64,000 nucleotides of DNA from Vibrio sonorensis (GTDB lineage: Bacteria > Pseudomonadota > Gammaproteobacteria > Enterobacterales > Vibrionaceae), in the NCBI RefSeq assembly GCF_001854765.1, contig NZ_LJJE01000002.1, positions 124,001 to 188,000 on the forward strand. The letters are read 5' to 3'. Of this stretch, positions 1 to 8,914 are shown in pieces. The notes beneath the pieces were generated by a model that saw only the letters and a program-made list of their open reading frames with translations, had not been told where the DNA came from and did no database searches. Each line of letters opens with the position of its first letter. Positions within the stretch are counted from its first letter, which is position 1. The position numbers and the translations under genes were made by a program.

Positions 1-2950
1 ATGTCGATAGGGCGCGCCGCTGCTTTAACTCGGCGCAGGAAGTTCGCCAGTACAGGTTTGGCATCTAGGTTGAGCACATCTCCTTGTTGGGAAACGGCAT
101 TCACCTTTTCTTTCCAAGTCGTTTCAATCGCGATACGCAGAGAACTCAACACCTCAGAGTTGTCGAGTTTAAGCTCGAATAAGTCTTGATACTCAGTACT
201 TTCTGTTACCGATAGACCAGCCCAAACATAGTCGACATTACCTTGGAAGTGGAAGCGATCAAGCAGCGCTGAGAATGCATCTGCTGAAGCCGCTGCACCA
301 AAGTCGAGTGGCAGTAACAAGATGTCGCGTAGCGCCGCTGGGCGTGATTCACGCTCTTCGTAAAGGTTTGCGGTAAATGCGCGGTACGAAGGTGTAATAC
401 CAAAGCTATCGATCTGCTCGTTGGTAAGCTTCTCATAGCCGCGCTGTTTGTATTCTATGTCTCGCTCAGTAACAACTGCCGCTTCTAATGCTTGTTCCGC
501 TCGATCGTCTTCGATGTACTTCACTGGCTCTTGAGTCATATTGATGTACTCTCGAACCGCAGTGTTACCGAAGCTGTGTCCAGCCCCGTCTTGACGCTCT
601 TTAAATAGACCAAGTAATGGGATCTGGTTTTCTTCGTTGATGGCTAGGGCTTTAAAGTGCCACTTGGCTGAGTTCCACGCCAAATCCTCAAACTGAGCGC
701 CCCCTACGGGAGAGCTGATGTTCGGGAAGTAGTCTTTTAAACACTCCGAATCGGTATCGAGGAAGTTAGATTCAAAGAACTCACCACCGATGTAACTTTC
801 AGCCGTACAAAGACCAAATTTACCCATGGTCTTCATCAAAGATTTTTCACACGCTTTCTGGAAGTTGTTCAATCCAGACTCAACATCTTGGTTATTCGAC
901 AGTGTTTTGGCGCGATGGAAGACCGAAAGCGGACACACTGCTGAAGCGCCAAAACCAAGCAGACAAGCGATGTCGTGCGAACTCGCGGCTTGACCCGTTT
1001 GGTAGACGATACTGGTGTTAAATCTCAGGCCTTTTTTGATCAGTCTTTGGTTGACTGCGGTGGCGACTAGTACAGCGGGAAGCGCTGCTTTGTCTTTACC
1101 AATCTGCTTGTCACTGAGGACGATAATACCGGATGTTTTTCCGCCGCAGCTTCTACTTGATCACACAATGATTGAATGGCATCGGAAACGCGCTTGGCAT
1201 TATCTTCACGACTGTTCAATGTCGGAGAGTAGAGGGCATCAAAGACTTCTACATGGATTCTGTCTTGGGCAAAAATTTGCTCTAGTTCTTGCGGCTGCAA
1301 AATTGGAGAACGCAGTACAAGTTGAACCGTGTCTTGGTCGCTAAAGTTTGGTTTTGCACCTAATGCGACTCGCAGAGTCATACCATCTGATTCACGCATG
1401 GAATCGAGAGGCGGGTTCGTCACCTGAGCAAAACGTTGAGAGAAGTACTTAGACATGCCGCCTTCTTCGTCGGTCAGCACGTTTGGCGCTAGGCCAAAGC
1501 CCATTGCAGTGATCTTTTCTGCACCGCTCTCTAACATTGGGTCTAGGAAAAATTTAAAACTCTCTTGGTTGAGAGAGTAAGCCACATGGCGGCTGTAAGA
1601 ACTAAAGGCATCGTTTGCAGTAACTGCATCGATGGAGACAGGTTCTAAATCGTTGAGTGTGATACGTGCCTTATCAAGCAGTGCTTGATAGTTGCGCTCT
1701 TTGGCGAGCATTTCCAATACTTCGTTGGTTTCGTAGCTCTTACCTGTTCCATGGTCGAAGTAGATCATACCGCCAGCCTGAATACGGCCTAGGCGAATGA
1801 CATCTTCTGCTGGAAAATCAATCTGACCAGCTTCACTCATTACTGCTAAGTAGCGTTCTGTTTCTACGCTGCGCAGTGGTCGAAGACCCAAACGGTCGAG
1901 TCTTGCACCAACTTTTTGTCCGTCAGAGAAAATCAGAGCGGCAGGGCCGTCGTTTTTCTCTTCTGATAGGCTGAAGTATTCCAGCATAGCGCGAACTTCG
2001 GACGAGAGGTTTTTATCGTTTTCCCACGCTGGTGGCATCATTGCCAACACCGCGGTCACGATATCCATATCATCTTCGACTACACGTCTGGCTAACGTTT
2101 GGTCTAAACGCGCAGAGTCGGATTGTCCTTTCGGAAAGATCACCTTTTTGTGTTGCTGACGCGCAATCGCATCTTCGCTAAGGCGGTTTTTCTTATCCGT
2201 GTTTAACTCACCATTGTGTGCCATACGGCGGAACGGCTGCGCCATCATTGTAGCTGGAGCGGTGTTGGTGGAAAAACGGGTGTGGAAAAACAAGGTAGTG
2301 ATCTGGTGCTCTTTATGAGTCAAATCGCCAAAGTAAGGCACCACTTCCCAAGAGTTCAGTCGCCCTTTGTACACTTGGGTACGAGAGCTCATCGAAAGTG
2401 GATAAAAGCCGTGCAGTTCGTCTTGAGTAAAGCCTACGGACTCTAACTCGCCAAGCGCTAAGTTAATATCTTGTTCAAATCGCTCTTCATTGCGACCCGT
2501 TTGCTGATTGATAAATACAACTTGTTGGATGACCTGTTGAACTTTCGCAGAAGCGTCATTGACCGCGTCGGTATGAACCGGTACTTCTCGCCACAGTTTG
2601 ATAGCGAGACCAAACTGGCCAAGAGTATCTTCAATAAGTTGCTTGGTTCGGTCGAACTGAGTCGTATCGAACGGGAAAAAGAAGTTTGCAACGCCAAAGT
2701 TGCCCTTCTCTAATGAAGAGTCTTTAAGTAAATAACGATAGAAGTTAACCGAAAGGTCGATGTTGACACCGGCACCATCACCGATTCCTTCTGCGTTCAT
2801 TCCCCCGCGGTGAGGGATTGTACATAAAGCTTGATGAGCTATAGAAAGCAGTTCATGAGTTTGCTCGCCTGTTTTATCGGTGACGAAACCCACCCCACAG
2901 CTCGAGTGCTCATGCTCGCGATCATACAGCGAGCGATATTCCTGATTCAT
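1..2950 (-). CDS. Glutamate synthase large-subunit paralog (partial at window edge, frameshifted)
   Basis: This is a second GOGAT large-subunit-like protein, distinct from gltB at 12363-16899. The N-terminus has the class II amidotransferase pattern with nucleophile Cys18 (SSCGVGF), then FSTNTAP, RRMAHNGELNT and LRPLRS motifs, followed by the central-domain stretch QVTNPPLDSMRES. The family converts glutamine and 2-oxoglutarate to two glutamates. The reading frame breaks near 1135, where an A run seems one base short; the next frame then stays open to position 1 and continues with GIIVLSDKQIGKDKAALPAV, which is normal GOGAT sequence. The C-terminal half and any small-subunit partner lie outside the window. 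A paralog with a divergent substrate role is possible. Family assignment is firm, exact function is not. Confidence 0.85.
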
Positions 2951-2993
2951 TCGATCATTCCCTTGATTGCTTGCAGTGTACTACTGCGGCTTC

Positions 2994-3058
2994 CTTCGGC
3001 ATTTATGTCTGTACTCTTGGGGTTTCACAGAGAAAATACCCGAGTATCTGTGCCGAAG
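2994..3058 (-). promoter_or_regulatory. Structured 5' leader of the GOGAT paralog
   Basis: On the minus strand, CTTCGGCA (3058-3051) can pair perfectly with TGCCGAAG (3001-2994), about 45 nt before the start codon. Inside this loop CACAGA and TCTGTG can form a second helix around a smaller ATAC/GTAT hairpin; the CACAGA arm shares two bases with the outer helix. It matches no riboswitch I can recognise. Role in expression control is inference from position only. Confidence 0.35.
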
Positions 3059-3237
3059 CCTTCCGTTTTATCTGAACGAGTCCGTTTCGTTCTAAGCAAA
3101 TAGAACCAATAATTATCACGCTCAGATGCGTATAGCAAGCGTTTGTGTGACTTAGATCTCGCCTGTTCGGCGGTAAATTAGATTCAAATCAATGAATGTT
3201 ATCTCATTTATGGTAAAGAGAAGTTTTTGTGCTTTTT

Positions 3238-3256
3238 GGTAATGATAATTATTAGC
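3238..3256. promoter_or_regulatory. Fur-box-like site upstream of the GOGAT paralog
   Basis: GGTAATGATAATTATTAGC matches 16 of 19 positions of the classical Fur consensus (GATAATGATAATCATTATC). It lies 288 bases upstream of the paralog start, and no other gene start is near. Iron control of an iron-sulfur flavoenzyme is plausible, but the distance is long and binding is not shown. Confidence 0.5.
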
Positions 3257-3364
3257 AGATAGAGAAATGTATTGTTAAATGTGCTTGAGGTCAAGAGTGA
3301 AAATTTATTTAGTTTTATGCTTTTGATGGAAATAAGGGGATCGAGCTGCAAAAATCTTAACTAT

Positions 3365-3390
3365 CGGCACAAGGAAAGTGACTTGTGCCG
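3365..3390 (-). terminator. Terminator-like hairpin after otnC
   Basis: Perfect 9-bp stem CGGCACAAG/CTTGTGCCG with an 8-nt loop just after the otnC stop. On the minus strand it is followed, after about eight bases, by a T-rich stretch, so the U tract is displaced. It probably ends the TRAP-otnC operon. Confidence 0.6.
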
Positions 3391-3397
3391 TAGAGAG

Positions 3398-4030
3398 TTA
3401 ATCGCCTGTTTTAAGCTCTGAGACTTCGTTTTTGCTTAGGTACCGAGTATTAGCCGCTGGCAAAATAAAACTGAGTTTGGCGGTTTCTTCCAACTCCTCA
3501 AAATTGTAAATCGCTTCTTTAAAGCTATTTCCCATTACCGTAACCCCGTGATTGGCCATCAGGATGGCCTTGTGGTTGCCAGCGAGTCGACACAAGTGAT
3601 CAGCAATGCTTGGGTGACCTGGCCTAAAATAAGGAATACTTGGTAATGCGCCAACGCGCATGACGTAGTAGGGAGTAAAAGCCTGTAGTGCGTTACTCTT
3701 ATCTAAATTGGTTTGGCATGAAAGCGCAGTGAGATAGGTACTGTGCAAATGAACGATGCCTTGGTAACTGGGTTTGGTCTTATAAATGGCGCGATGAAAA
3801 TCAACCTCTTTAGAAGGTTTATTGCCGTCTATCCACTCTCCGTCAAGTGTGACAAGAGAAAGTGTGCTCTCGGTAAGCTCCCCTAAGCACGCCCCTGTTG
3901 GTGTGGCTAAGATTAGGTTTTCATTTAGTTTTATGGAAAGGTTACCCGCTCCTCCGGTCGCATGTCCCCTTTGATACAAAGAGTATCCATAGTGCACCAT
4001 CTCTTTGCGTTGCTGTTGATATTTATCCAC
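3398..4030 (-). CDS. otnC: 3-oxo-tetronate 4-phosphate decarboxylase (class II aldolase/adducin family)
   Basis: 210 residues. OtnC decarboxylates 3-oxo-tetronate 4-phosphate to dihydroxyacetone phosphate in the cytoplasm. The protein has the YgbL/OtnC signature: QRGHATGGAGNLSIK near residue 20, LATPTGACLGEL, PSKEVDFHRAIY, the metal-binding VHLHSTYLTALSC and MANHGVTVMG, and the C-terminal NFEELEETAKLSFIL. Similarity to E. coli YgbL, as remembered, runs along the whole length. The start codon directly abuts the otnK stop, so the two are translationally linked. It is the last gene of the operon. E. coli pairs otnC with ltnD and otnI; neither is present here. Confidence 0.88.
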   Translation of the reverse strand: MDKYQQQRKEMVHYGYSLYQRGHATGGAGNLSIKLNENLILATPTGACLGELTESTLSLVTLDGEWIDGNKPSKEVDFHRAIYKTKPSYQGIVHLHSTYLTALSCQTNLDKSNALQAFTPYYVMRVGALPSIPYFRPGHPSIADHLCRLAGNHKAILMANHGVTVMGNSFKEAIYNFEELEETAKLSFILPAANTRYLSKNEVSELKTGD

Positions 4031-5275
4031 CTAGCTTATCTCCTGCGCTTGCAGGAAAAAGGTCTCCTGCCCGAAGTTACCTGACTTAAGAGCAAGGTAG
4101 TAGTGGTGATCCAGTGTTCTAACCCACGGCACACCGGGTGCTATCTCTGCCCCTATCTCCATTGAATTGATCTCTAGAGCTTGAGTCACCGTGCCAGAGG
4201 TTTCTCCTCCCGCCGTGATAAACTGATTAAAACCTAGCTCCTTTAGCTCTTTTACTAAATCAGAAAACACATTCTCTACCGCCTCTGAAGCGACTTTTCC
4301 CCATTTTTTCTGAACATCTCGCAGTCGTTTAGAATCGACCGTGGCGTATACCATAGGGAAGTAGGTTTGACTGCTATTGGCCATAACCCATTCAATCACT
4401 TCTTTGGCGTAGAATGCATCTTTGATACATCGCTCAACATCTAACGCGTACGACGGGGCAAGTTTGGAGTAGTGGTTCACTTGTTGATTGGTCATCAGCG
4501 AACAAGAACCGCTTAATACGATGCCTTTGCCCGACTTAGGAGCAGTAAATATCTCGGTAGAGGCTTCAAGAGAAGCACTGAGGTGTTTGGCTATTGCACC
4601 AACAAGTCCGGATCCTCCAGTGGCTAATTTATCAATACTGGCAATTTCGCCCCATAGGTGGAGGTGATGCTCATCAAGTGCATCACATAGGATATATCGG
4701 TCAGTCGATTGCTTTACTTGCTCCATCTGTGCAGCTAGGGTCTGTTTGTCTGATAAAAACGGGTAACTCACACTGACCGCTGCTCCCTTGGATTGCGCTT
4801 CTGTAAGGCGGACAAGGTTGCAATCACGCATTGGCGTTAATGGGTGATTTTTCATACCGGATTCATTGAGTAGTTGGTCATAAACAAATAGGTGCCCTTG
4901 GTAAACTGTCCTGCCATTGATAGGCAAGGCAGGGCATAGCAAGGTGTGTTTGACATTTAGATACTCCATTAGCGCGTCAATAACAGGGCCTATGTTCCCT
5001 TGTTTGGTGCTATCGAAAGTGGAGCAGTATTTAAAGTAAATTCGCTGGCAACCGTTATCCAATAACCATCGACAAGCATTGATTGACTGCTCGATTGCAA
5101 TTGACGTCTCACATGAGCGGGTTTTTAACCCTATGACGACGGCTTGGTGTTTGTCGTTGCCAAGTGGAGTATTAGGTACTTGGTTAAATTGCACGGTAGG
5201 CAATCCGTTTTTGACGATAAAACTAGCTGCGTCAGTCGCGCCAGTATAGTCGTCAGCGATGACCCCAATTTTCAT
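4031..5275 (-). CDS. otnK: 3-oxo-tetronate kinase (DUF1537 four-carbon acid sugar kinase)
   Basis: 414 residues. OtnK phosphorylates 3-oxo-tetronate at O4 with ATP, feeding OtnC. The N-terminal sugar-acid domain begins KIGVIADDYTGATDAASF and contains YFKYCSTFDSTKQGNIGP and CPALPINGRTVYQG. The C-terminal nucleotide-binding domain has VLSGSCSLMTNQQV, FITAGGETSGTVTQAL and PGVPWVRTLD. These match YgbK/OtnK better than DtnK or OiaK as I recall them. A strong AGGAGGG ribosome binding site sits 5 nt before the ATG. It starts 13 bases after the gntR stop and is followed immediately by otnC. The substrate in this species could differ if the upstream dehydrogenase makes another oxo-acid. Confidence 0.88.
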   Translation of the reverse strand: MKIGVIADDYTGATDAASFIVKNGLPTVQFNQVPNTPLGNDKHQAVVIGLKTRSCETSIAIEQSINACRWLLDNGCQRIYFKYCSTFDSTKQGNIGPVIDALMEYLNVKHTLLCPALPINGRTVYQGHLFVYDQLLNESGMKNHPLTPMRDCNLVRLTEAQSKGAAVSVSYPFLSDKQTLAAQMEQVKQSTDRYILCDALDEHHLHLWGEIASIDKLATGGSGLVGAIAKHLSASLEASTEIFTAPKSGKGIVLSGSCSLMTNQQVNHYSKLAPSYALDVERCIKDAFYAKEVIEWVMANSSQTYFPMVYATVDSKRLRDVQKKWGKVASEAVENVFSDLVKELKELGFNQFITAGGETSGTVTQALEINSMEIGAEIAPGVPWVRTLDHHYYLALKSGNFGQETFFLQAQEIS

Positions 5276-5288
5276 GGTGCCCTCCTAA

Positions 5289-6013
5289 TTATGTGGTTAG
5301 ATACCGCTTTCCATAGGGTTGGGAAGCTTCTCTGTCTTTAGTTTCGATAAGGCCTGTAATCTTGTTGAGTAACTCAATCAGTTCAGAAGAGGAACGCTTT
5401 CTGTGGCTTGAGTGGATCTCAATAGCAGTGGGAAAATCTCCCTTTGCCAAAGCTTGGTAGGTCGCCGTATGTTCTTGAGTGGAAGCCTCTGGAATCGGGC
5501 GCGCATTAAGCGTCAGTAATCGTATCCGATGTGATTTATCCAAAAGTTTTTGGGTTAACTCTAATAGGGTTTGATTGCCCGACAATCTGAGTAAGGCGTG
5601 GTGAAACCCAGTATCGTGTTCCAACCATGCTTGCTTGTTATTGGTGGATAGAGCTTGTTTAGCCCTTTAACATGTCGCGCCATCTGATACCAAACTTCGC
5701 CTTGGCAATGTTGGGCCGTCAGTAAACTTAACGATTGAAGCTCTAAACCTGCGATCACTTCATAAATCTCTTGAAGCTCTTTGATCGAAATGGGACGGAT
5801 GTAGATGCCTTTGCGCGGGATGATATCTACCAAGCCTTCTTCCACTAAGCGTATGCATGCCTCTCGAAGGGGAGTGCGAGAAACCTTAATCTGATCGGCG
5901 AGCTTCTGCTCTAAATAGTAGTGCCCGACGAGTAATTGGTTAGAGAGGACTCTGCTTCTTAGTTCCTCGTAAGCATAATTTGTGAGGTTCTTCTTCATAC
6001 TTGGCCGTATCAT
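5289..6013 (-). CDS. GntR-family (FCD/FadR-type) transcriptional regulator, frameshifted
   Basis: The N-terminal winged helix-turn-helix (YAYEELRSRVLSNQL, SRTPLREACIRL, IPRKGIYIRP) and the helical effector domain (EIYEVIAGLELQSL, then LEHDTGFHHALLRLSGNQTLLEL) are typical of the FCD subgroup. The frame breaks near 5655, where an A run appears one base short; restoring it gives about 241 residues reading GLNKALSTNNKQAWLEHD. An alternative start is Met6 (5998). The gene lies inside the operon it most likely controls, and GTATAC-centred palindromes typical of this family lie at the dctP promoter. A weak hairpin in the 68-base gap upstream could lower its expression. The effector is probably a pathway sugar acid (inference). 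Confidence 0.82.
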
Positions 6014-6081
6014 TTTAAATTTAAAACCTGCCGTACTTTATGTCGAATAACTCCTTCGCACGGCGGGTTTATCTCTGTTAT

Positions 6082-7164
6082 TTACACTAAGTATTTGGCG
6101 ACGGCGTCAGTCACTTCGGCCAAGCCTGAATTACCCCCTAACTCATAAGGCAGTAAGCGCTCTTTGGCATAGGCCTGTTCTACAGCGCTTTCGAGTTTTG
6201 CCGCCGCAAGACTGAGAGCGTGTAATTGGTGCTTGTCGCCGAGGTAATCCAACATCATGGCTCCAGAGAGGATCATTGCCGTCGGGTTTGCTTTCCCCTG
6301 TCCCATAATGTCAGGTGCAGAGCCATGACAAGGTTGAAAGACAGCGTGGTTGTCACCGATTTCTGCAGAGGGCGCCATTCCCATGCCTCCCATTAGTCCA
6401 GCGGCGATATCGGAAAGAATATCGCCATACTGATTTTCCGTCGGCATGACATCAAAGACCCAAGGACGACGAACCATATCTAAGGCCGCAAAGTCGACAT
6501 ATTGATGGTTCGAGTTTACTTCACTAAATCGGCTGGCAACCTGATCAAACCACTCCCTCGCTCTATGCTGAGATGAGAGCACGTTGGCCTTGTCGATATG
6601 AGTCACCAAGTTGTGGCCACGACCTTGCTGAAACCGCTTCTGGGCAAGCTTGAAGCTGTAATCAAACAATTTCTGGCTGGTGGTTTTGGTTATTTTAAGT
6701 AGGTTGTGCGCAGATTCGTCGTCGTCGAGTTCATGACCCCGAGGAAAAGCAAATAATCCTTCAGTGGATTCTCGAACGATAACGAAATCAAGTTTTTTAC
6801 TGCGCTCATCCACTAGAGGAAGAGGTAGACCGTCGAAGGTTTTACAAGGTCTTACACCAGCATATAAATTTAGGCCTTTGCGCAAATCGTGTTGCGGCCC
6901 AATCTCGGTGCCATCTGGGTAACGGATATCGGGACGACCCATGGCTGAGAGGTAAATAGCATCTGCGCTTGCTGCTTGTTGGTAGTGTTCTTTTGGGAAG
7001 GCGTCTCCGGTTTTCGCGTAGAACTCTGCACCTGCTGCGATAGTTTCAACATCTAGACGAACCTCAAACTGATGTGCTGCTTGTTTAACAAGTTCAACTG
7101 CTGGTGGGGTTACTTCTTTCCCTATACCGTCGCCCGGCATCACTGCAATGGTAAATGTGTTCAT
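6082..7164 (-). CDS. Isopropylmalate/tartrate dehydrogenase-family NAD-dependent oxidoreductase
   Basis: 360 residues, of the beta-decarboxylating dehydrogenase family (isocitrate, isopropylmalate, D-malate, tartrate). Visible features are PGDGIGKEV (10-18), arginines R95 and R105 in DLRKGLNLYAGVRP, R131 in VRESTEG, K192 in HIDKANVL, metal-site aspartates D224, D248 and D252 (YGDILSD) and the nucleotide loop HGSAPDI (280-286). The family oxidises a 2-hydroxy acid, usually with decarboxylation; tartrate dehydrogenase can also oxidise without losing CO2. Its place next to otnK and otnC, where ltnD is normally found, suggests that it makes the oxo-acid for OtnK. It is not leuB by context. Substrate unknown. 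Confidence 0.8.
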   Translation of the reverse strand: MNTFTIAVMPGDGIGKEVTPPAVELVKQAAHQFEVRLDVETIAAGAEFYAKTGDAFPKEHYQQAASADAIYLSAMGRPDIRYPDGTEIGPQHDLRKGLNLYAGVRPCKTFDGLPLPLVDERSKKLDFVIVRESTEGLFAFPRGHELDDDESAHNLLKITKTTSQKLFDYSFKLAQKRFQQGRGHNLVTHIDKANVLSSQHRAREWFDQVASRFSEVNSNHQYVDFAALDMVRRPWVFDVMPTENQYGDILSDIAAGLMGGMGMAPSAEIGDNHAVFQPCHGSAPDIMGQGKANPTAMILSGAMMLDYLGDKHQLHALSLAAAKLESAVEQAYAKERLLPYELGGNSGLAEVTDAVAKYLV

Positions 7165-7177
7165 AAGCCTTTACTCC

Positions 7178-7465
7178 TCAGGCTTGATAGCTGTTTTTGA
7201 AACAGGTGACTTGCTTGTCCAACACCATGTTTTTGCTATCGGCGTTAAACTGAGCAAAGTGCTCTGTTGTAAGGTGATGGTCAAAGGCTTCTGCGTTTTG
7301 ATAAATCTCGTAGAGAAAAAAATCATTGCTCTGTTTGCTCCAACTGACATCAAATTGCAGACACTGCGGTTCTTGTATCGATGCATCCGCATTGCGGCAT
7401 AACAGAGATTTGAATTGCTCAAAAAACGTGGCTTTGACGTTAAACTGCACAATAACCGTATACAT
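7178..7465 (-). CDS. ABM-fold small protein (putative monooxygenase or isomerase-like)
   Basis: 95 residues from the chosen ATG (MYTVIVQFNVKA). The pattern of a short strand, an ExF helix and the FFLYEIYQNAEAFDHHLTTEHF segment is that of the antibiotic biosynthesis monooxygenase domain, a dimeric alpha+beta barrel. The longer reading (start 7486) overlaps the preceding small ORF, while the ATG at 7465 has a TAGGGAC sequence directly before it. The same fold superfamily includes L-rhamnose mutarotase and muconolactone isomerase, so an isomerase or mutarotase role in the sugar-acid pathway is possible. That is inference; no catalytic residue can be assigned. Confidence 0.7.
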   Translation of the reverse strand: MYTVIVQFNVKATFFEQFKSLLCRNADASIQEPQCLQFDVSWSKQSNDFFLYEIYQNAEAFDHHLTTEHFAQFNADSKNMVLDKQVTCFKNSYQA

Positions 7466-7469
7466 GTCC

Positions 7470-7592
7470 CTATATCCCTTGTGCATAGCTAAATAGAAAC
7501 CAAAGCATGGTAGAAACCGCTATCGCACCTGCGATTTCAGGCCACCATCCCAATGAATAGTTTTCAGGTTCTTTTTGATTGTCGAGTTTCAT
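7470..7592 (-). CDS. Small single-span membrane protein in the TRAP operon (40 residues)
   Basis: The ORF begins MKLDNQKEPENYSLGWWPE and ends in a hydrophobic segment (IAGAIAVSTMLWFLFSYA) of about 18 residues, consistent with one membrane span and a charged cytoplasmic N-terminus. An AAGGAGT ribosome binding site lies 5 nt before the ATG. The start is 9 bases after the dctM stop, and the stop is 4 bases before the ABM gene start, so it fits the operon with no loose space. I recognise no family. It may be an accessory subunit of the TRAP permease. Evidence is position, ribosome binding site and hydrophobicity only. Confidence 0.7.
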   Translation of the reverse strand: MKLDNQKEPENYSLGWWPEIAGAIAVSTMLWFLFSYAQGI

Positions 7593-7601
7593 AGTGACTC
7601 C

Positions 7602-8914
7602 TTATTTACCTAAATAGGGCAACCAAAGGGCGATCTGCGGAAAGAGCAGCACCAGTGTTAATCCGATAAGTTGAAGACCAATAAAAGGAAGCACAGCTAA
7701 AAAGATTTCTTGCAGGGTGACATCCTTAGGAGCCACGCTTTTTAGATAGAAACACGCAGGACCAAAAGGAGGAGAAAGCATGTAGATCTGAATGTTCATA
7801 GCGAACAAGATGCCAAACCAAATTGGGTCATAACCTAAGCTGCTAACCACAGGGGTAAACACGGGAACCGTGATAAACACTATGGCTATCCAGTCCATAA
7901 AGGTGCCTAAAACCATGACGATTGCCATCATAATCAAAATTACGACCAATGGATGAACGTCTAATCCGGTCAATAGGCCATTGAGAAAAGTGGTGCCACC
8001 AATAATGTTGTAGATACCCACTAAACTGACCGCTCCAACGATTAACCAGACGATAGACCCTGTTGTGACGGTTGTTGCCCAAAGCGCATCTCGTATATCT
8101 TGAACACTGAGCTCTTTTCTCACTATCGCGACCAAAATCGCACCGACACACCCAATTGCGGCAGATTCAGTGACCGTAGCGATACCGGAATAAATAGCGC
8201 CAAGCACACACCCAATTAGTAGGACAGGTAAGATCACCCCTTTTAAATAGACTAAGCGCTTGGCAAATGGCAATGCGGCTTCGGGAACGTCGTAAATCGG
8301 CCCTAAAGCAGGTTGAGGCGACAGCGAACAAGTACGTAGCTGACATAGAGAGAAGCCAACAGCAAACCGGGGCCAATACCAGCAGTAAAGAGGTCTTTTA
8401 CAGAAACGCCTGCTTCTGCACCATAGACGATGAGTACCACACTAGGGGGAATTAAGGTGGCCAATGAACCAGAAGCAGCAATGGTACCAATCGAAAGTTT
8501 GCGATCGTAACCAAGGCGAAACATCTGCGGTAAAGCAATTAATCCGAGCAAAACGATTTCACCGCCAACCACACCACTCATCGCGGCAAGAACCACACTG
8601 ACGGCAACGGTTTGCACCGCAATACCACCGCGCATCTGCCCACCGAGAATGGCCATGCTGTTGAACAAATCTCGCGCCACACCAGAGCGTTCGAGTATAT
8701 TCGCCATAAAGACAAAGAAGGGGACTGCGATTAGGGTGTGTTTTTCAAAAACATGCACCACATTGCTTGAGATTAGGATGAGTCCATCGGGGCCAAAGTT
8801 GAGTAATGCCGTCCCTACTGAAACCATTAGCGTTGATGCACCAAGTGGTACACCGATCGCCATTAATAGAAACAGAGAACCAATTATCAGCAGTGTAATG
8901 ATTTCGATGCTCAT
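7602..8914 (-). CDS. dctM: TRAP transporter large permease subunit DctM, frameshifted
   Basis: This is the inner-membrane transport subunit of a sodium-coupled TRAP system, rich in hydrophobic helices. The N-terminal part has MAIGVPLGAST and FVFMANILERSGVARDLF; the middle has AASGSLATLIPPSVVLIVYG; the C-terminal part has TVTESAAIGCVGAI and LGTFMDWIAIVFITVPVFTP. All are characteristic DctM/DUF1183 blocks. The frame breaks near 8312, where a CC run appears one base short; restored, the junction reads RLNPALGPIYDVPEAALP and the protein has about 437 residues, normal for the family. The start overlaps the dctQ stop by 4 bases (ATGA). The ligand is probably a C4 sugar acid or related acid. Confidence 0.88.

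Larger units (their letters stand above)
2951..3397. other. Intergenic region upstream of the GOGAT paralog
   Basis: No convincing gene was found in these 447 bases. The region holds a structured leader (2994-3058), a small inverted repeat GTTCTA/TAGAAC (3089-3106), a Fur-box-like site (3238-3256) and the terminator-like hairpin of the upstream operon (3365-3390). No clear sigma-70 promoter could be assigned to the paralog. Confidence 0.6.

Noticed and set aside
2951-3001. GCCGAAGG element resembling part of a glycine riboswitch
   Set aside because: The other conserved parts (GGAGAG, the CAGG segment and GGAC) are missing at the needed positions.
2831-3103. Plus-strand ORF of 90 residues upstream of the GOGAT paralog
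   Set aside because: It runs antisense through the paralog start and its structured leader, with no ribosome binding site and no recognisable domain.
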